A DNA stretch of 64,000 nt from Dicyema japonicum. Taxonomy: Eukaryota > Dicyemida > Rhombozoa > Dicyemidae. The position numbers were made by a program, and so were the translations under genes. Of the stretch, positions 1 through 10,960 are shown piece after piece (within the stretch, counting starts at the first letter, position 1; every line of letters starts with the position of its first letter). A model generated the notes under the pieces. The model saw nothing but the letters and a program-made list of their open reading frames with translations, did not search any database and was not told the origin of the DNA. The DNA lies in the NCBI GenBank assembly GCA_011109175.1, contig RDEW01000056.1, positions 124,001-188,000 of the forward strand. Direction: 5' to 3'.

Positions 1-1257
1 CTCGCTGCTAAACTACTACATAGGTGTTGTGGAGTTTGAGCCCAAAGAGTATGATGAGATGGATGTTATGATCCGTGGAGTACTCAGAGAGAACCATGTC
101 CATGTGTTGGCAGCCAATAAGGAGAGACTATATTTACCCCGTGATAAATTCGGCCGTGGACTGTGTGGAGTAGTCCAACTAAGTGAGCGTATCCTAATGC
201 GAATGCACGACACCCTGATAGCTGGGTCAAGTGTGTCTGCTAGGAAGCACGCCATAATAACGACCGAGAAAACACGGGCAACCCACCTAGGCACTATCAG
301 ACCTTTTTTGTCTGCTAAGTATGGTGTTGATGATGGTGGGCTAGTAAATGTGAAGGCGTTGATCGAATTACAATATAATAATTTGATGGAAAAGATCAAC
401 TTAAAAAGCCTTCATAAGGTCCTCTTCAGAGCATTGGACAACCCACATGTCGACCTTAAGTCGTCGACAATATGGCTAAAATACGGTGACAACTCACCTC
501 GATCGGAGGCGTTGTACACGTATATGCAAGACCGCAATATTTTTTGGGGTCGATCAACAAATACATGTCCCCACTGTAAGTCAAGGAGCATGTCGGTTGA
601 TCATTTAGCCACTCGATGTGGATCCATGCTCTGCCACGACTATGTGTGGAGGCATAACGAGGTAGTAAGGAGTCTTCATCTTCTACTATGCAATAAGTAT
701 GGTATTCGCCACACCAGAAAGTTGCGGACTCATAAGGTGCAATCTGTAGTAGAGAACACCAGGTTCTAAATTAAGGTAGACAGTGTTATCCGTACCTCGG
801 TGCTAATCAAGCACAATAAACCGGACATTGTGGTACACGATAAGGAGTCTGGCCAAGTCCTTATCATAGAGTTGGCATCACGTCTCAAGACCGTTTGCAG
901 ACTGTGGAGGTGGAGAAAAAAAGGAAGTATGACTTTCTTGCAAACGAGATGGGGCAGATTAGTTGCAAAGTCCTCATTATTCCTATAGTAATGACGTGGG
1001 AAGGAATTGCATCAAAGTACCACAAGGGTTATCTGAAGCAGTTAGGGGTAGATAGGAAGCTCCAGGCCTATCTACAGTCCACTGTGTTAAAGCGGACCCT
1101 AGAGAGCTTGACACTGGAGTATAGGAGGAAGAGCCCTGAGATGCCATACGGGCAGAGGGTTCAATTTGACAATGCGCTCTCGGAGTTGTTTCAGCAACCA
1201 GAATCGAACCTGCCTGAGGAGGCGGCGAACAGGCAGACGAGGATGGTTGTTGATTAA
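1..1257 (+). pseudogene. C-terminal half of an RLE-type (R2-like) LINE polyprotein
   Basis: The reading frame from 29 gives the end of a reverse transcriptase polyprotein, with a KERLYLPRDKFGRGL segment. It is followed by a CPHC...H...C zinc-binding cluster at about residue 185 and then the restriction-like endonuclease signature KPDIVVHD with IIE downstream. That order (RT thumb, CCHC, PD-D/E nuclease) is the R2/NeSL-type arrangement. The copy is broken: a TAA at 767-769 interrupts the frame, and one base seems lost near 870-873, so the nuclease continues in another frame (895-1257) and ends DNALSELFQQPESN...VVD. The 5' part lies outside the window. The 3' end recurs at 21655-21905 and, as a short tip, near 30048-30110. 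Confidence 0.75.
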
Positions 1258-1380
1258 TAAATATATTAACTTTTTTATTGTTTGTTAAATAAAGGTGGTA
1301 AATAAGTTATTGTCTCTTTTATTTTCTTTTATTATAATAAATTTTTTGAATAATTTAATTAATTAATTGATTCACTATTG

Positions 1381-2072
1381 CATGCCGTTTCTCGTTAACC
1401 AAAAGGGAAATAGAAGTTTAGAACATGATGGAATTTTATATCATTTGAATATGACACAATGCTTCAAATAATTAAACGTCTCATTCCGGATTTAGAACCA
1501 AGAGTTATTGTCTCAGATTTTGAAAAAGGAGCAATAAACTCTTTTCAAAAATCATTTCCAAACGCACGGATAAATTGCTGCATGTTCCATCTAGGACAAA
1601 ATATTAATAAAAAAAATATTGGAACTAGGAATTTTCAACGACATAAATAATGAAGATATAAATAGGTTAAATGTGATTTAAAATTAACGATAGATTTGTA
1701 AAACTGTTGAAATGCCTCTCCTTTATTCCTACACATTCTGTAAAGAACACTTTTGATTGTATAGTGTCGAGATCAGATTTTCCTGAAATTCTAAATCCAT
1801 TATATCAATATTTTTCAATCAATTATATTGGAAATCAAGAAAATGCATTTATTCCAAGATTTCCAATTAATTATTGGAATAATCGGGTTAATTTATATGA
1901 GGACTTACATCGGACAAATAGCTCAATTGAATGCTGGCACAACGTTTTTAGAAGTACATTTGGGACACTAAACAAGTCGCCAAGAAATTTTGTAAAGAAA
2001 TTGATAAAAGAAGGCATAATGATTAAATTCTTAAGATTACAAAATGGTGAAAAAATTCTTAGAAAAACTTAA
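1381..2072 (+). pseudogene. Mutator-like (MULE) transposase remnant
   Basis: Two out-of-frame pieces read as consecutive parts of a MULE DDE transposase. The first (1459-1650) holds the catalytic-region pattern VIVSDFEKGAINSF followed by CCMFHLGQNI, matching the D...C..FH signature. The second (1707-2072) has the downstream block with PINYWNNRV and NSSIECWHNVF, the usual W-N and E-x-W-H-N elements near the family C-terminus. Between them frameshifts and stops break the frame, and no N-terminal DNA-binding domain or terminal inverted repeat was found. It is a dead fragment. Confidence 0.7.
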
Positions 2073-2074
2073 TA

Positions 2075-2640
2075 TATCGCTTTATCTGAGAATATATTGA
2101 GATTTGTTCAAGAACAAATATTACTTAATATGAATCCGACAGAATATATATTCAATTTAGTAGAATATGTGTTCTATTAACATTTATAATCATTTTCTTT
2201 TTTTTCTTTTAAAAATAAATATTTCAATTTAAACTTATATAAAAATATTAAAAAAGATGACTTTTTTAGCTAAAGATGTCGAGGACCTTGGTAAAATGTT
2301 CCACTTAGCCATAGGACCCCTTAAAATCAATTTTTATAAGATTTAAAAAAAATGACTTTTTTACCTAAAGATGTCGAGGACCTTGGTAAAATATCTCGTG
2401 ATGTTTATTGATGAACTTATCCAAAACTTGAGAAAATTTATCGGAGGCCATTTTGAATGGGAACCGCAGCAACGTATTGCAATGAAACGAATTCGCGTTG
2501 TGTAACAGAGATGATAATCGGGTTCCGTGCTAGTAGGTCATCACGGTAGAAGAGGGAGGTTCCCGTACCGGCATTGGTATTGCTATTGAGCTACATTCCT
2601 CCGTTGTAGTAGTATTGGTCTTTTTTATCTTGGTCTCGTT
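2075..2640. repeat. AT-rich gap with a 45-bp direct repeat
   Basis: No gene is visible. Two nearly identical segments, about 2255-2302 and 2340-2392, share the core AAAGATGTCGAGGACCTTGG and its flanks and lie about 85 bp apart in direct orientation. The remainder is low-complexity sequence. Confidence 0.5.
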
Positions 2641-2990
2641 GACCACCAGGAAGTCAATCCTGGTGGGCCGATTTTTCTTACCTTCTGTCTTGATTCCATT
2701 TTATTGTTGCGAGTATCAAATTTTTGTTTAGCATCTAATATCACTGGGCATCCTCCATATTTGCCCCGTGTTTAGAAGATCAAAAGTTGACACAGTTTGT
2801 TTTCGATCTCGGATCTATCTTGCATTCGGAGATATCTTGTTCCCCTGGACATCGGATACAATTCTTCCTCTCATTGCATTTGTATGCAAAGTGTCCAATT
2901 TGTTGGCAGCTATAGCAAATCGAAGGCACTCTTCGCATCCATTTGCAAGTGACCACGTTTCCTCCAATGAAAAAGCCGCAACGGTCTATC
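2640..2990 (-). pseudogene. LINE ORF1 (Gag-like) zinc-knuckle fragment
   Basis: On the minus strand the frame reads WMRRVPSICYSCQQIGHFAYKC and then CIRC...ECK. This is a CX2CX4HX4C knuckle followed by a second CX2C cluster, the pattern of ORF1 nucleic-acid chaperone proteins in Jockey/CR1-type LINEs. Stops follow, so only the knuckle region survives. It abuts an RLE-type RT fragment at about 2990, which belongs to a different element. Confidence 0.55.
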
Positions 2991-3440
2991 GATTGTGGCA
3001 ATGTGTGTTTTCCTAGATTCAAGGAACAGCTGGATTCCATTCTTTCTGAGACAAATGTTAAACTTTCGTTCCAAATCAGTCATGAACTGATACAACATAC
3101 ATTCAATTTTATAAGAAATTGGAACAAGCTGTCCCCGTTCAAAATTAGAATTACTTTCCATTAGCTAATTAGTCCATTTAAAACCCCCCAATCCACGTTG
3201 AGGCTAGAACAGTACAAACATTATAGAGAAAGCTATGGTCCACCGATCGTACCCTTTCTTTACATCAATTAAACTGTTGAACAAACTTTTTCCATTTTGG
3301 TTTACTAAGAGAGAGTATTCTACTTCAGTAATCTGCCTTCCAATGATATTGAGCGACTTTAAATTTTTATCTATTCCCACACCGTCTCCCAAAACGAGAG
3401 GTGTTTGTCATTTTCAAATCCAAACTCAGTTCTCTGGTCC
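2990..3440 (-). pseudogene. RLE-type LINE reverse transcriptase fragment
   Basis: The minus strand holds DVKKGYDRW, a degenerate RT motif A (compare DEKEAYDSV in the sister copy at 17990-18620), then RGQLVPISYKIECML, which corresponds to the GRGL... thumb region of the element at the window start. Nucleotide similarity to 18030-18170 is plain by eye over more than 130 bp in the same orientation. Frameshifts and stops are frequent. Confidence 0.55.
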
Positions 3441-3779
3441 TCATTGGTAGGGTTAGAATAGAATCTCCACAATTTTCTTAAAAAGCACAATTATCATTCC
3501 TGAGTGCCTTCTTCTCTTCATAAAATTATTATTTTCTCAATATCTTGATTCTGTGCTTGATAATAATAAAAACTCATGTTAGCTCGCCTTTCTCAGATTT
3601 CTTATATCCATAACATATCTATCCTTTTCCCTTGGTTTTTGATTAGGAAAGGTATTGGGAAGAATAAGGTTCTCATAAAGTCCAGAAATTTTCTTTTCTG
3701 GATTTTCTTTTTAAAAACTTGTCGTTGATATTCTTCATATTAGAAAACCATAAATCCCATTTGGCAACACCGGTAAATT
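3441..3779. other. AT-rich spacer, no gene seen
   Basis: No frame with family resemblance was found on either strand, and no terminal repeat or tandem array is evident. Confidence 0.4.
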
Positions 3780-4130
3780 TCTGTGAGTCACATTCAAAAT
3801 GCGCATGCGTTACTCACGTCGAGTCGAAAACATGATACGAGCATTACGTCAAACCATTCATTTCATATGCTATGCTTCATAGGCGCGTCTTGCTCTTGGA
3901 CAAATTCCATGAAAATCGAGGCTTGCAAAAAAATGGCTTCCAAAATTACGAATAGATGAACTTATAGAAATTCGCAGTCTTCAATGGCTCTCAAAACCTT
4001 AATAAGTAAGAACCGAGGAACGTGTCGTTGAGACTACATGGAACCAGTTATTCGTAGACTTGCGTAGACATGAGGGAGGATCCAAGCTGAAGTCTCTTTT
4101 GGACCTGCTAGGATCACTTGATTAGTTTAT
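3780..4130 (+). mobile_element. LINE C-terminus and 3' end (VRACVGSREEH family), degraded
   Basis: The plus strand retains WTNSMKIEACKKMASKIT, resembling the LINE segment 'WTNMRKIEEMQ' seen in the copy near 63900. It is followed by a 3' terminal block ending GGATCACTTGATTAGTT. The same terminal block recurs at 19230-19345, 37385-37490, 52370-52460 and twice after 63440, so this is the shared 3' end of one LINE family. Many stops are present. Confidence 0.45.
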
Positions 4131-4474
4131 TTCGTGTTACTGTTGTCTTTAGAATTCATTTTCTTTAAAAAATAAAATTTCTTTGATAAAGTTATTTTTA
4201 ATAAATTTGTCACTTCATCGCTCATATAAATTAAATTATTCATCTCTGATAGAATAAAATTATCATGTTTATTGGATGTCTGAGAAAAAATATTGTTTTT
4301 AAGTTTTTTGATTGTTATTTGTATATTGTTGAAGTTTTTTGGTCCAAGAAAATCCAGCATATGTGTCATCGCTCTCAAGTGGAAGCCTTTTGGTCCAATA
4401 TTCCTACGTATTACAACCGGACTCTCTTGGGAAAAAGTCTTCGACAAAGCTCGTTGCGAATGGTGTGAAACAGT

Positions 4475-4735
4475 TTGGATATGGCGAACGATCCTTCGAG
4501 GCAACGTGACTGGGATGATATTTACTCTAAGAATATCTTCGATGTGCTAAAGTCTGAAGCCAACCAGCATCGTCTTGCATGCCTTATGTCCGCCGCCAAC
4601 CATGGGAGCGGAGTGTGGCTGGATGCATCCCGTTTTCCTCCCTGGGGACCCATTGGACGATGACTGTATTCGGATTGGGATCGCACAACGCCTGCGAGCT
4701 GATGATGGCGTCGAACACCAATGTCGCTGTGGATC
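4475..4735 (+). pseudogene. LINE C-terminal domain fragment (SGVWLDA...CRCG)
   Basis: The frame from 4475 carries RLACLMSAANHGSGVWLDA, and after a one-base frame change LDDDCIRIGIAQRLRAD...CRCG. This pattern (serine-glycine-tryptophan-leucine block, then R-IA--LRL, then C-CG) is typical of the region just before the nuclease-like tail of some animal LINE polyproteins. The matching next piece, EPTGLSRDDGK, occurs at 48170-48610. The copy stops abruptly at about 4735, where a different LINE begins on the opposite strand. Confidence 0.5.
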
Positions 4736-4970
4736 CCATTCGTATTCAGTTGTATAATTGTAAAACCTCTCCATGGACAAGGATTGGTTTCGACGTCTCC
4801 ACATAGAAGAATCAGAAGTCTGAACAAATGGGGATACCAGACAGGGTCGAACACACAGGAGATGAAAAGACCACTGGACGGTGAGGAGAAGCTGTTGGCT
4901 ATTTTCGTTCCTTTTTGGAATGGATGAAACCATTTCTGGTGTGCCACATGACACCACGCTAACAACATTT
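4735..4970 (-). pseudogene. LINE ORF N-terminus with degenerate 2A-like motif
   Basis: On the minus strand the frame reads LLILLCGDVETNPCP followed at once by FTIIQLNTNGI, the start of an AP-type endonuclease domain. DVETNPCP is one residue away from the 2A-like consensus D(V/I)ExNPGP known upstream of endonuclease domains in some trypanosome and sea-urchin LINEs. The glycine needed for the NPG/P skip is cysteine here. The endonuclease frame then degenerates. A second, independent example is at 58832-59167. Confidence 0.6.
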
Positions 4971-4983
4971 ATTCCTCGAACCT

Positions 4984-5542
4984 TTTATAATTATAATTTT
5001 AGACTTTTTTGATTAATGAATTAATGAAAATTAGATTATTATAATTATAAAATTATTATAAATATCATTTTTTTAATTATTAATACTAAATTCATCAATA
5101 TAACAAGTAGATAATTCAACCAATTAGCCACGTAATAATAATAACCAATTAGCCTCTTAAACCAACAAATTATGTGATCCCGGTACGCCTCAACAGGAGC
5201 GAGAGGATTTTATATGTGCTAGTTTGCCAAATAGGGGATTGATCTTGATGAATTTGATTTCGAAGCTCCATAGGCCCATGAGGCACAAGCATACTCAATC
5301 GTCGGTTTTAGGAGTTGATTGAACACGACAAGGGCGCATTCCTGTCACGACCTTGACTTCAAGAGCAGTTTAATTATATTCAGTTTCCTTAGACCCTTTG
5401 TCAAAACGTTTTTCACATGTTGAGAAAATGTCATCAAAGGGTCAATTATAATTTTAGACTTTTTTGATTAATCAATTAATGAAAATTAAATTATTATAAT
5501 TATAAAATTAATATAAATATCATTTTTTTAATGATTAAAAGT
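4984..5542. repeat. ~95-bp direct repeats bracketing a LINE scrap
   Basis: The blocks 4984-5086 and 5445-5542 are nearly identical over about 95 bp, both beginning ATTATAATTTTAGAC and ending in ATCATTTTTTTAA. They lie in the same orientation and bracket sequence that includes a minus-strand LINE RT fragment. This could be a large target duplication, an LTR-like pair of a small element, or an unequal-exchange product. Confidence 0.5.
5170..5444 (-). pseudogene. LINE reverse transcriptase C-terminal fragment
   Basis: The minus strand reads TFSQHVKNVLTKGLRKLNII and, after one stop, LLKPTIEYACASWAYG. This is the post-RT 'F..H...L..R..LN.L..L......LRP.IEY.S..W' stretch common to Jockey/CR1-type LINEs. 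It is short and isolated between the two direct repeats. Confidence 0.5.
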
Positions 5543-5619
5543 TTATTGCAAAATACGGTTACAAATGTAATTTATAAATAATAATGGTAGACAAGCGATA
5601 ATTCAATTGAACAGATTTT

Positions 5620-6635
5620 CATTTTTTTGAGGATGTTATGCCGTATACAATCGAAATGAATAACTTGATCTACCAATTTTTTATTGAATTCTCAGAAGAA
5701 TTTTACAACATCTCAATAAAAATAAAATTAAATTCTAGTATTTAATAGTTAACACATAAAGATAATCGAATCTATACAAATACAACAAATGTTCAGAATA
5801 TTAAACAAGGAAATTATTACAGATGCGGATTTATATCAGTAAATTTTAAGAATCGTGATACTCTCACATTATATTCTTTGGTGATAGAATTTTACACTAA
5901 TGGATCACATCCAGCTTTAATTGGAAAAGGTTTTATATAATTTAATTCAGCACATGACTGTGATCCATCTAACAATCCAAAAGTTCGAAATTGGTATTTT
6001 ATTGCGGAAAATCGACTGAAAGCTATATTAAGTGGGCATTTTAAAATCATAATTTTTCATAAACGTAGTGTTGAAATAGTAAGTTGTATATTTTAATATT
6101 AGATTAATGATTTATAAGTTTTTTTGAAAATGTGAAAACGAAGATTAATTTTGATAACAAAAGTGTTGAGTTAACTCTTAAGGGGAGACATTTTGAAATA
6201 CTTTTTACATTTATTTTGTCTCAAGACAAATATTATATGTCTAAAATTCAGTTAATCGTCAATAATATCTATATTGTGTCTTGGATTCTTAAAAAGACCA
6301 AATTGATTGATGTTGAAAATTCATGTTACTTTGAATTCTCTCTCACTAAATTTTCTGATGAAATATATGCTGAGTTTTCACAATTTAAGGCACAAATTCT
6401 TCGGGATGACTATAATTTCCATTTTACTGGAAAAGGTTTGATTTTTCATGAATTTTAGAGTTGAAATGTTTTGAAAAAATAACTCCCGGAAAAAATACAA
6501 TTTCTAATCATTCAAAAATGTATATAATTGTAGGATCTACACTCACCGTTTTAACATTTACAATCATCGGAGTCATCGCATTTGTTTTTAAGCGCCGAAA
6601 TGTGATAAGACAAATGGTATATGTTCCTATTCTTT
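5620..6635 (+). pseudogene. Decayed Ig-like type I membrane protein gene
   Basis: Fragments of one membrane protein are readable in order. 5790-6080 holds a domain with GNYYRCGFI, the G-x-Y-x-C pattern ending an Ig-like fold, then an acidic/polar stretch rich in N and S. 6132-6458 holds a 108-residue beta-rich segment. 6520-6620 holds IVGSTLTVLTFTIIGVIAFVF followed by KRR, a classical transmembrane helix plus stop-transfer charge. A TAA at about 5938 breaks the first piece, whereas the inverted copy at 48740-49095 has a sense codon there. Some frame changes may be short introns (possible donor at 6079). I cannot name the protein. A cell-surface role is inferred. Confidence 0.5.
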
Positions 6636-6684
6636 AACTGTTGTAATTTTCTGTTGTTTCTTTTTTTAAATACTCCCAAGCACG

Positions 6685-6900
6685 TTACATAATAATTTCG
6701 TTAATTATCCTCTTCCAATTAGCTCTTTCTTGTTTTCTGTATTCTGCAATTTCAACTCTTTCTGATATCGTGATTTTGGGATACTCGCAGACAAGATCAT
6801 ATTTTTTTTCTCTGGAAAATCTGACTCGTAATGTGGCATCTGCATACACCTTTTTGCATTCAAAATTATAGATTTTCCAAATTGAATGCTTAGGAGGCAT
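6685..6900 (-). CDS. Small unassigned ORF, 71 residues
   Basis: The ORF begins MPPKHSIWKIYNFECKK and ends in a basic, hydrophilic helix-like tail (EYRKQERANWKRIINEIIM). No domain is recognised and no repeat relationship was noticed, so it is not obviously transposon-derived. It points toward the decayed Ig-like gene, tail to tail. It may be a whole small gene or an exon. Confidence 0.3.
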   Translation of the reverse strand: MPPKHSIWKIYNFECKKVYADATLRVRFSREKKYDLVCEYPKITISERVEIAEYRKQERANWKRIINEIIM

Positions 6901-6989
6901 CGCTAGTATTCGAGAACTTTAAATAACCAAATACAACAGCCTCTGACCAGATTTCATCAGTAGACCGTCGTCGTCCATACGAGTGAAGT

Positions 6990-8560
6990 CATAGGGCCTT
7001 AGAAGATCTCTTTTTAAGATTGCTTAGGTCAATGATATCAAAAACAACAACGATTTATTAAGAAAAGAGTTAAGGAGTTTTCTGTAGGGTATTACATCTG
7101 AGTCCTACCATAAGGCATGGAATCCACACCTGGACCATTATTCCTTTTTTTATTAATTTTTTTCAGGACGTTTTTCCCAGCTTTATATACGTGTCCTGGA
7201 TCTTTGATCTTCTCCTGAATCCATTGATCTAATCCTCCATAATCCTGCTAATCGGTTCTAAGAGCTTGTTTTCGTCATCGCTTAGACAGTCTTTCAATTT
7301 CTTGTTTAAGGAGAGCTTAATTGCAGCTCTCCTAGTCTTCTCTAAGAGGGATAAAATCTTCTCCCTTTTCAGAGAGAAAAACCACCCTTCGCACCCATAA
7401 AGTAGGCTAGGAAGAATAACTTCCTTGAAGATGAACGTGTAACTTTAGGTAGGTGTCGCAGCTAACATGTAACTTACGTGTACATAGGAGAGACTGAAAG
7501 GCTCTCTTTCTCCTCCCTTTTATGTCGTCCATGTAATCTCCTGCGTGTCCATAGTCGACCCCCAGGTAGCGCAGACTGTGTGAATTGTTTACTCCTAGTG
7601 TGTATTCTTGTTTCAGGTGCTTTTTCACATTGCTTATTCTGAGTGCGCAGGATTTTTCAGCAGAAAGCTTTAGCCCTCTCAAGTTGCACCAATGCTCAAT
7701 CTGGTCAACATACTCCCGAATTTTTTCTTCAGATATAGAAGATTTTAGAGATGTGTCTACCACGATTACGTCATCCGCATAAATAAGAAGACTCGTATTA
7801 ATATTCCTCGGACGCGGAGAACTCGCCATGAATATATTAAACAAAATAGGACTCAACACCGAACCTTGTGGTACTCCCCCCTTGAATGATATTGCATCGG
7901 ATATATTTCCACACACCTTCACAAAAGATTGTCTTTCCTGAAGATAATTTTTTAGCCAAACAAATGGGTATCTTGGAACACATGCTGATACAAGCTGCTT
8001 TAACAACGCTTCATGCATCACTGTCGAATACTTTCGAGATATCAAGACATAATAAGTTTTTTGCATCTTGGAATCCCTTGCTTCATGATTTCAGAATTCA
8101 GTAGATAGAAACAGTCTGCACAGCCTCTTCCGGGACGAAAACCCCACTGCTCCGAAATCAGAAAGTTATTCTCTTCTATATGTCTGCTTAGCCTTTTGAA
8201 ATGATACGTTCACTCACTTTCGCTAAAGAACATATTAAGCTAATTGGTCTGTAGCTTGCCGGATCTCTCTTGGCATCCCTGGTTTTGGAATCATCCTCAC
8301 AACAGCTTTCTTCCATATTAAAGGGAGGTGGCCAAGTCGTAAACACCCATCATAAAGACATCGCAGATAATCAAATAAAATATCCGACCCTTTTTGATAA
8401 GTTTCATTGATATGTGGTCATATCCTAAAGCATTGACCTTGCATTCCCTGATAGCTCTCATCACTTCCAAAACGCTGACAATGCTTTCAGCAATAGGCAG
8501 TTCCTCGTCGAAGTGTTTAAATATATCGCCAGACACCTTCTTTTGTCATCAGGAATCAAA
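6990..8560 (-). mobile_element. Degenerate AP-type LINE (family B), RT and C-terminus
   Basis: Minus-strand frames show consecutive RT blocks: AIRECKVNALGYDHISMKLI (8460-8400), GVPQGSVLSPILFN motif B and LLIYADDVIVV motif C inside 7407-8066, then SLRYLGVDY and, after frameshifts, VILPSLLYGCEGW-like sequence near 7390. The order and motifs are those of a Jockey/CR1-like LINE polymerase. Several frameshifts make it inactive. A rearranged copy in opposite orientation lies at 49102-49800 and a small piece at 24640-24890. Confidence 0.75.
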
Positions 8561-8619
8561 CTCAACGGAACCACACCATGATTTTTGGAGCTGATCCCTG
8601 AATATATAAATATGTTTCC

Positions 8620-9290
8620 TCCGTTATGCATACTCCCCCGTCTGGTTTATTCAATATAATTTTTTTGGAGCCATTGAGTTGCTGCCTCAATGACCGGTTT
8701 GAGCGAATACCAGTTCATTGTGAGGGAGTTTGTTTCAGAACAAATCACCTTCTTTTTATCTATGACCTGAAGATGTATGCTCGAACAGCCGAGGAGCTCC
8801 ACTCCATGGGAGTCTGTGCCAGGGAATTCGGTACTTTTGCAATACATGATCGACGAAATAAGGCTCTAAATGAATTAATGAATTTTTTTTGAATTTCAAA
8901 ATTTTATTTTAAAAAAATTATAATAATTTTTACTAATTCGACATTGTTTAATTTTTTTTAATTTTGGATCGAATATTCAAAAAAATTTTATTAATTCATT
9001 TAGAGTCTTATTTCGTGAAGCATGTATTGCAAAAGTACCGGGAATTTTTTGAGAGTATAGGACTAGATTTGAATTATTCAAAGTCTGCGACTAACACGCA
9101 AGTATCTAGCGAGTTAATAAGAGTCCTAGAGGAACACGAAAAATATACGTATCTGGGTGTTACCGAATCTCCGAAGTCTCTTATAATGCCTGAGACAAAG
9201 CGACAATTTACTGAAGGCATCCTTAAAAGAGCAGCGTTATTATGTAAGACGTCTCTAAATCAAAGGAATTTGTGAACCGGACTATCTTGG
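8620..9290 (+). pseudogene. RLE-type LINE RT core interrupted by a fold-back
   Basis: The plus strand gives TNHLLFIYDLKMYARTAEEL, where the catalytic YADD/IDD position is changed to IYDL, and then, after an interruption, YREFFESIGLDLNYSKSATN and YTYLGVTES. These are consecutive blocks of an R2/NeSL-like RT. Between them lies an inverted repeat: arm 8821-8892 is complementary to arm 8977-9045 around an AT-rich loop. The active-site change and the fold-back mark it as dead. Confidence 0.65.
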
Positions 9291-9399
9291 ATGTGAGATG
9301 TGGCAAATCGGCATTTTTTTATTTACCCCAATATCACCGGATTAGAAAAAGATAACTAAGTGATCCCTGTTTTCGGAGTTCTGGCTCACATAAGGACCA

Positions 9400-10960
9400 T
9401 AAGAAGTAGGATGTATCCCCGAAATATTTCAGTGAACCGAAAAAGGAACCGGATACGATTCACTTCACTGAAGATGACGTGAGATATACATTGAAAGCCA
9501 TTAAAACAACCTATTCTAACGGACCGGATAAGATCCCAATGATCCTCCTAAAGAATCTTGGAGACTAACAGCATTTATAGAGATCTCTCTAGAAGAGCTG
9601 AAGATAGCAATAAGAGATGTCAAGAATCAAGCTTCGGGCAGTGATTTCATCAAAGCTAGGATGTTCAAAGAAGGTCCAGAAATTTTAATCTGTTCATAAA
9701 GATATGTTCAATGCATGCATAAAAATTGGTCATGCTTCACACGAATGGCAAAAAACTATTGTACGGATGGTAGCGAAGACAGGAAGATCGAAGAATGATC
9801 ATTCAATTATCGCTCGATAAGCCTGATTCGGTCAATTTCGAAAATTATAGAAAAATTGTCTTCTGGAGGCTTATAAATCAGCTGGAAAAAAAGACTACTT
9901 AAGAAATGATCAATTTGGTGTTCGCCCAGGGCGGTCATGCGGTGACTGGATATTTCATATCAACTCCAAGTTATGCAAAGACAGAGAATCCAAATGTTTT
10001 CTGAATGTCATATGTCTCGACATATCAAAAGCATTTGACAGTGTTAACTACAGAATCATAATCGTTCAGTTATTTCGGACGAAAAACCTAAAGGAACTAG
10101 TGAATTGGGTGAAAGTAGGAAAAAAATCCTATGCTAGATGCGGACGCTAATTTTCAAGTATGATGTTATTGAAGAGAGGAGTTCCACAATTTGAGCCCTC
10201 TATTAATTAACGTTCTAGTGGCCGGCTACCCGTCTCCGACTACACCAAAAACGAGATCTCTGATATACGCAGACGACGTGCTACTGTCTGTTGTGTCGAG
10301 ATCGAGCATGATCTCAGAGAAGAGACTCAATGTGTACATGGAAGAGATAAAAGACTCGTGCTGTCTTCATGGATTAAAACTGTCAGAAAAAAATTTAGTG
10401 CAATGAGGTTTTTCAATCGGAATGGTAAAGGAAATCAGAAAGACTCCATATGCGGAATTAACATTGTGAGCTCCTTGAAGTATCTCGGAACAGATTTTGA
10501 TAAATCTTGGAGCACATTGTGCAATTTTAAACTCAAAAGGAAAAAAGCCCACCATGCAATATTGTGTATGAGGAAATTGAGACTCTAAACGGATATGTTT
10601 TTATTCATTTTTTCACGTACGATCATTCCATCATTCCATTATGGACTGTTAGGATGGTATTACACTGCATACAAAGAGTTTTTTTTATCTTGCTTCTTGA
10701 AAAATCGAGGAGAGCAGGGATCAAGATTGCCCTACATTAAAGGCTCGACGAGAAGCTAGATGATGAAAATTTGCTAGTAAAGTCGATAAGAGATGAAGCA
10801 GAAAAAAATAGAAAACTTCCTAAAATGAGATGCCATCATTGACTCGTATGTTGCAGCACAGAATAATTGATAAGAGGGGTCTGAGAGCGCAGAAAAGAGT
10901 CCAAGATTTTGCAAAACTTGCGGTATGAGGCCAACTGACTCCCTCTTTAATTTTTTTGCT
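9400..10960 (+). mobile_element. Degenerate AP-type LINE (family C), RT region to 3' end
   Basis: Translated pieces in order are TLKAIKTTYSNGPDKIP, NDQFGVRPGRSCGDW, LNVICLDISKAFDSVN (motif A), LLKRGVPQ (motif B, damaged), LIYADDVLLSVVS (motif C, 10255-10295) and SLKYLGTDF. Stops and frameshifts are many. A second copy in inverse orientation occupies 45894-47345. Comparing the two places the element's 3' terminus at the CTCCCTCTTTAA shared by both (about 10940-10955), after which they diverge. Confidence 0.75.

Noticed and set aside
1-1257. Microsporidian origin of the window, because RLE LINEs of this type occur in microsporidia
   Set aside because: ARPC2, SANBR-like, ALMS-motif, GalNAc-transferase and Ig-domain genes with many introns are animal features and are not expected in microsporidia.
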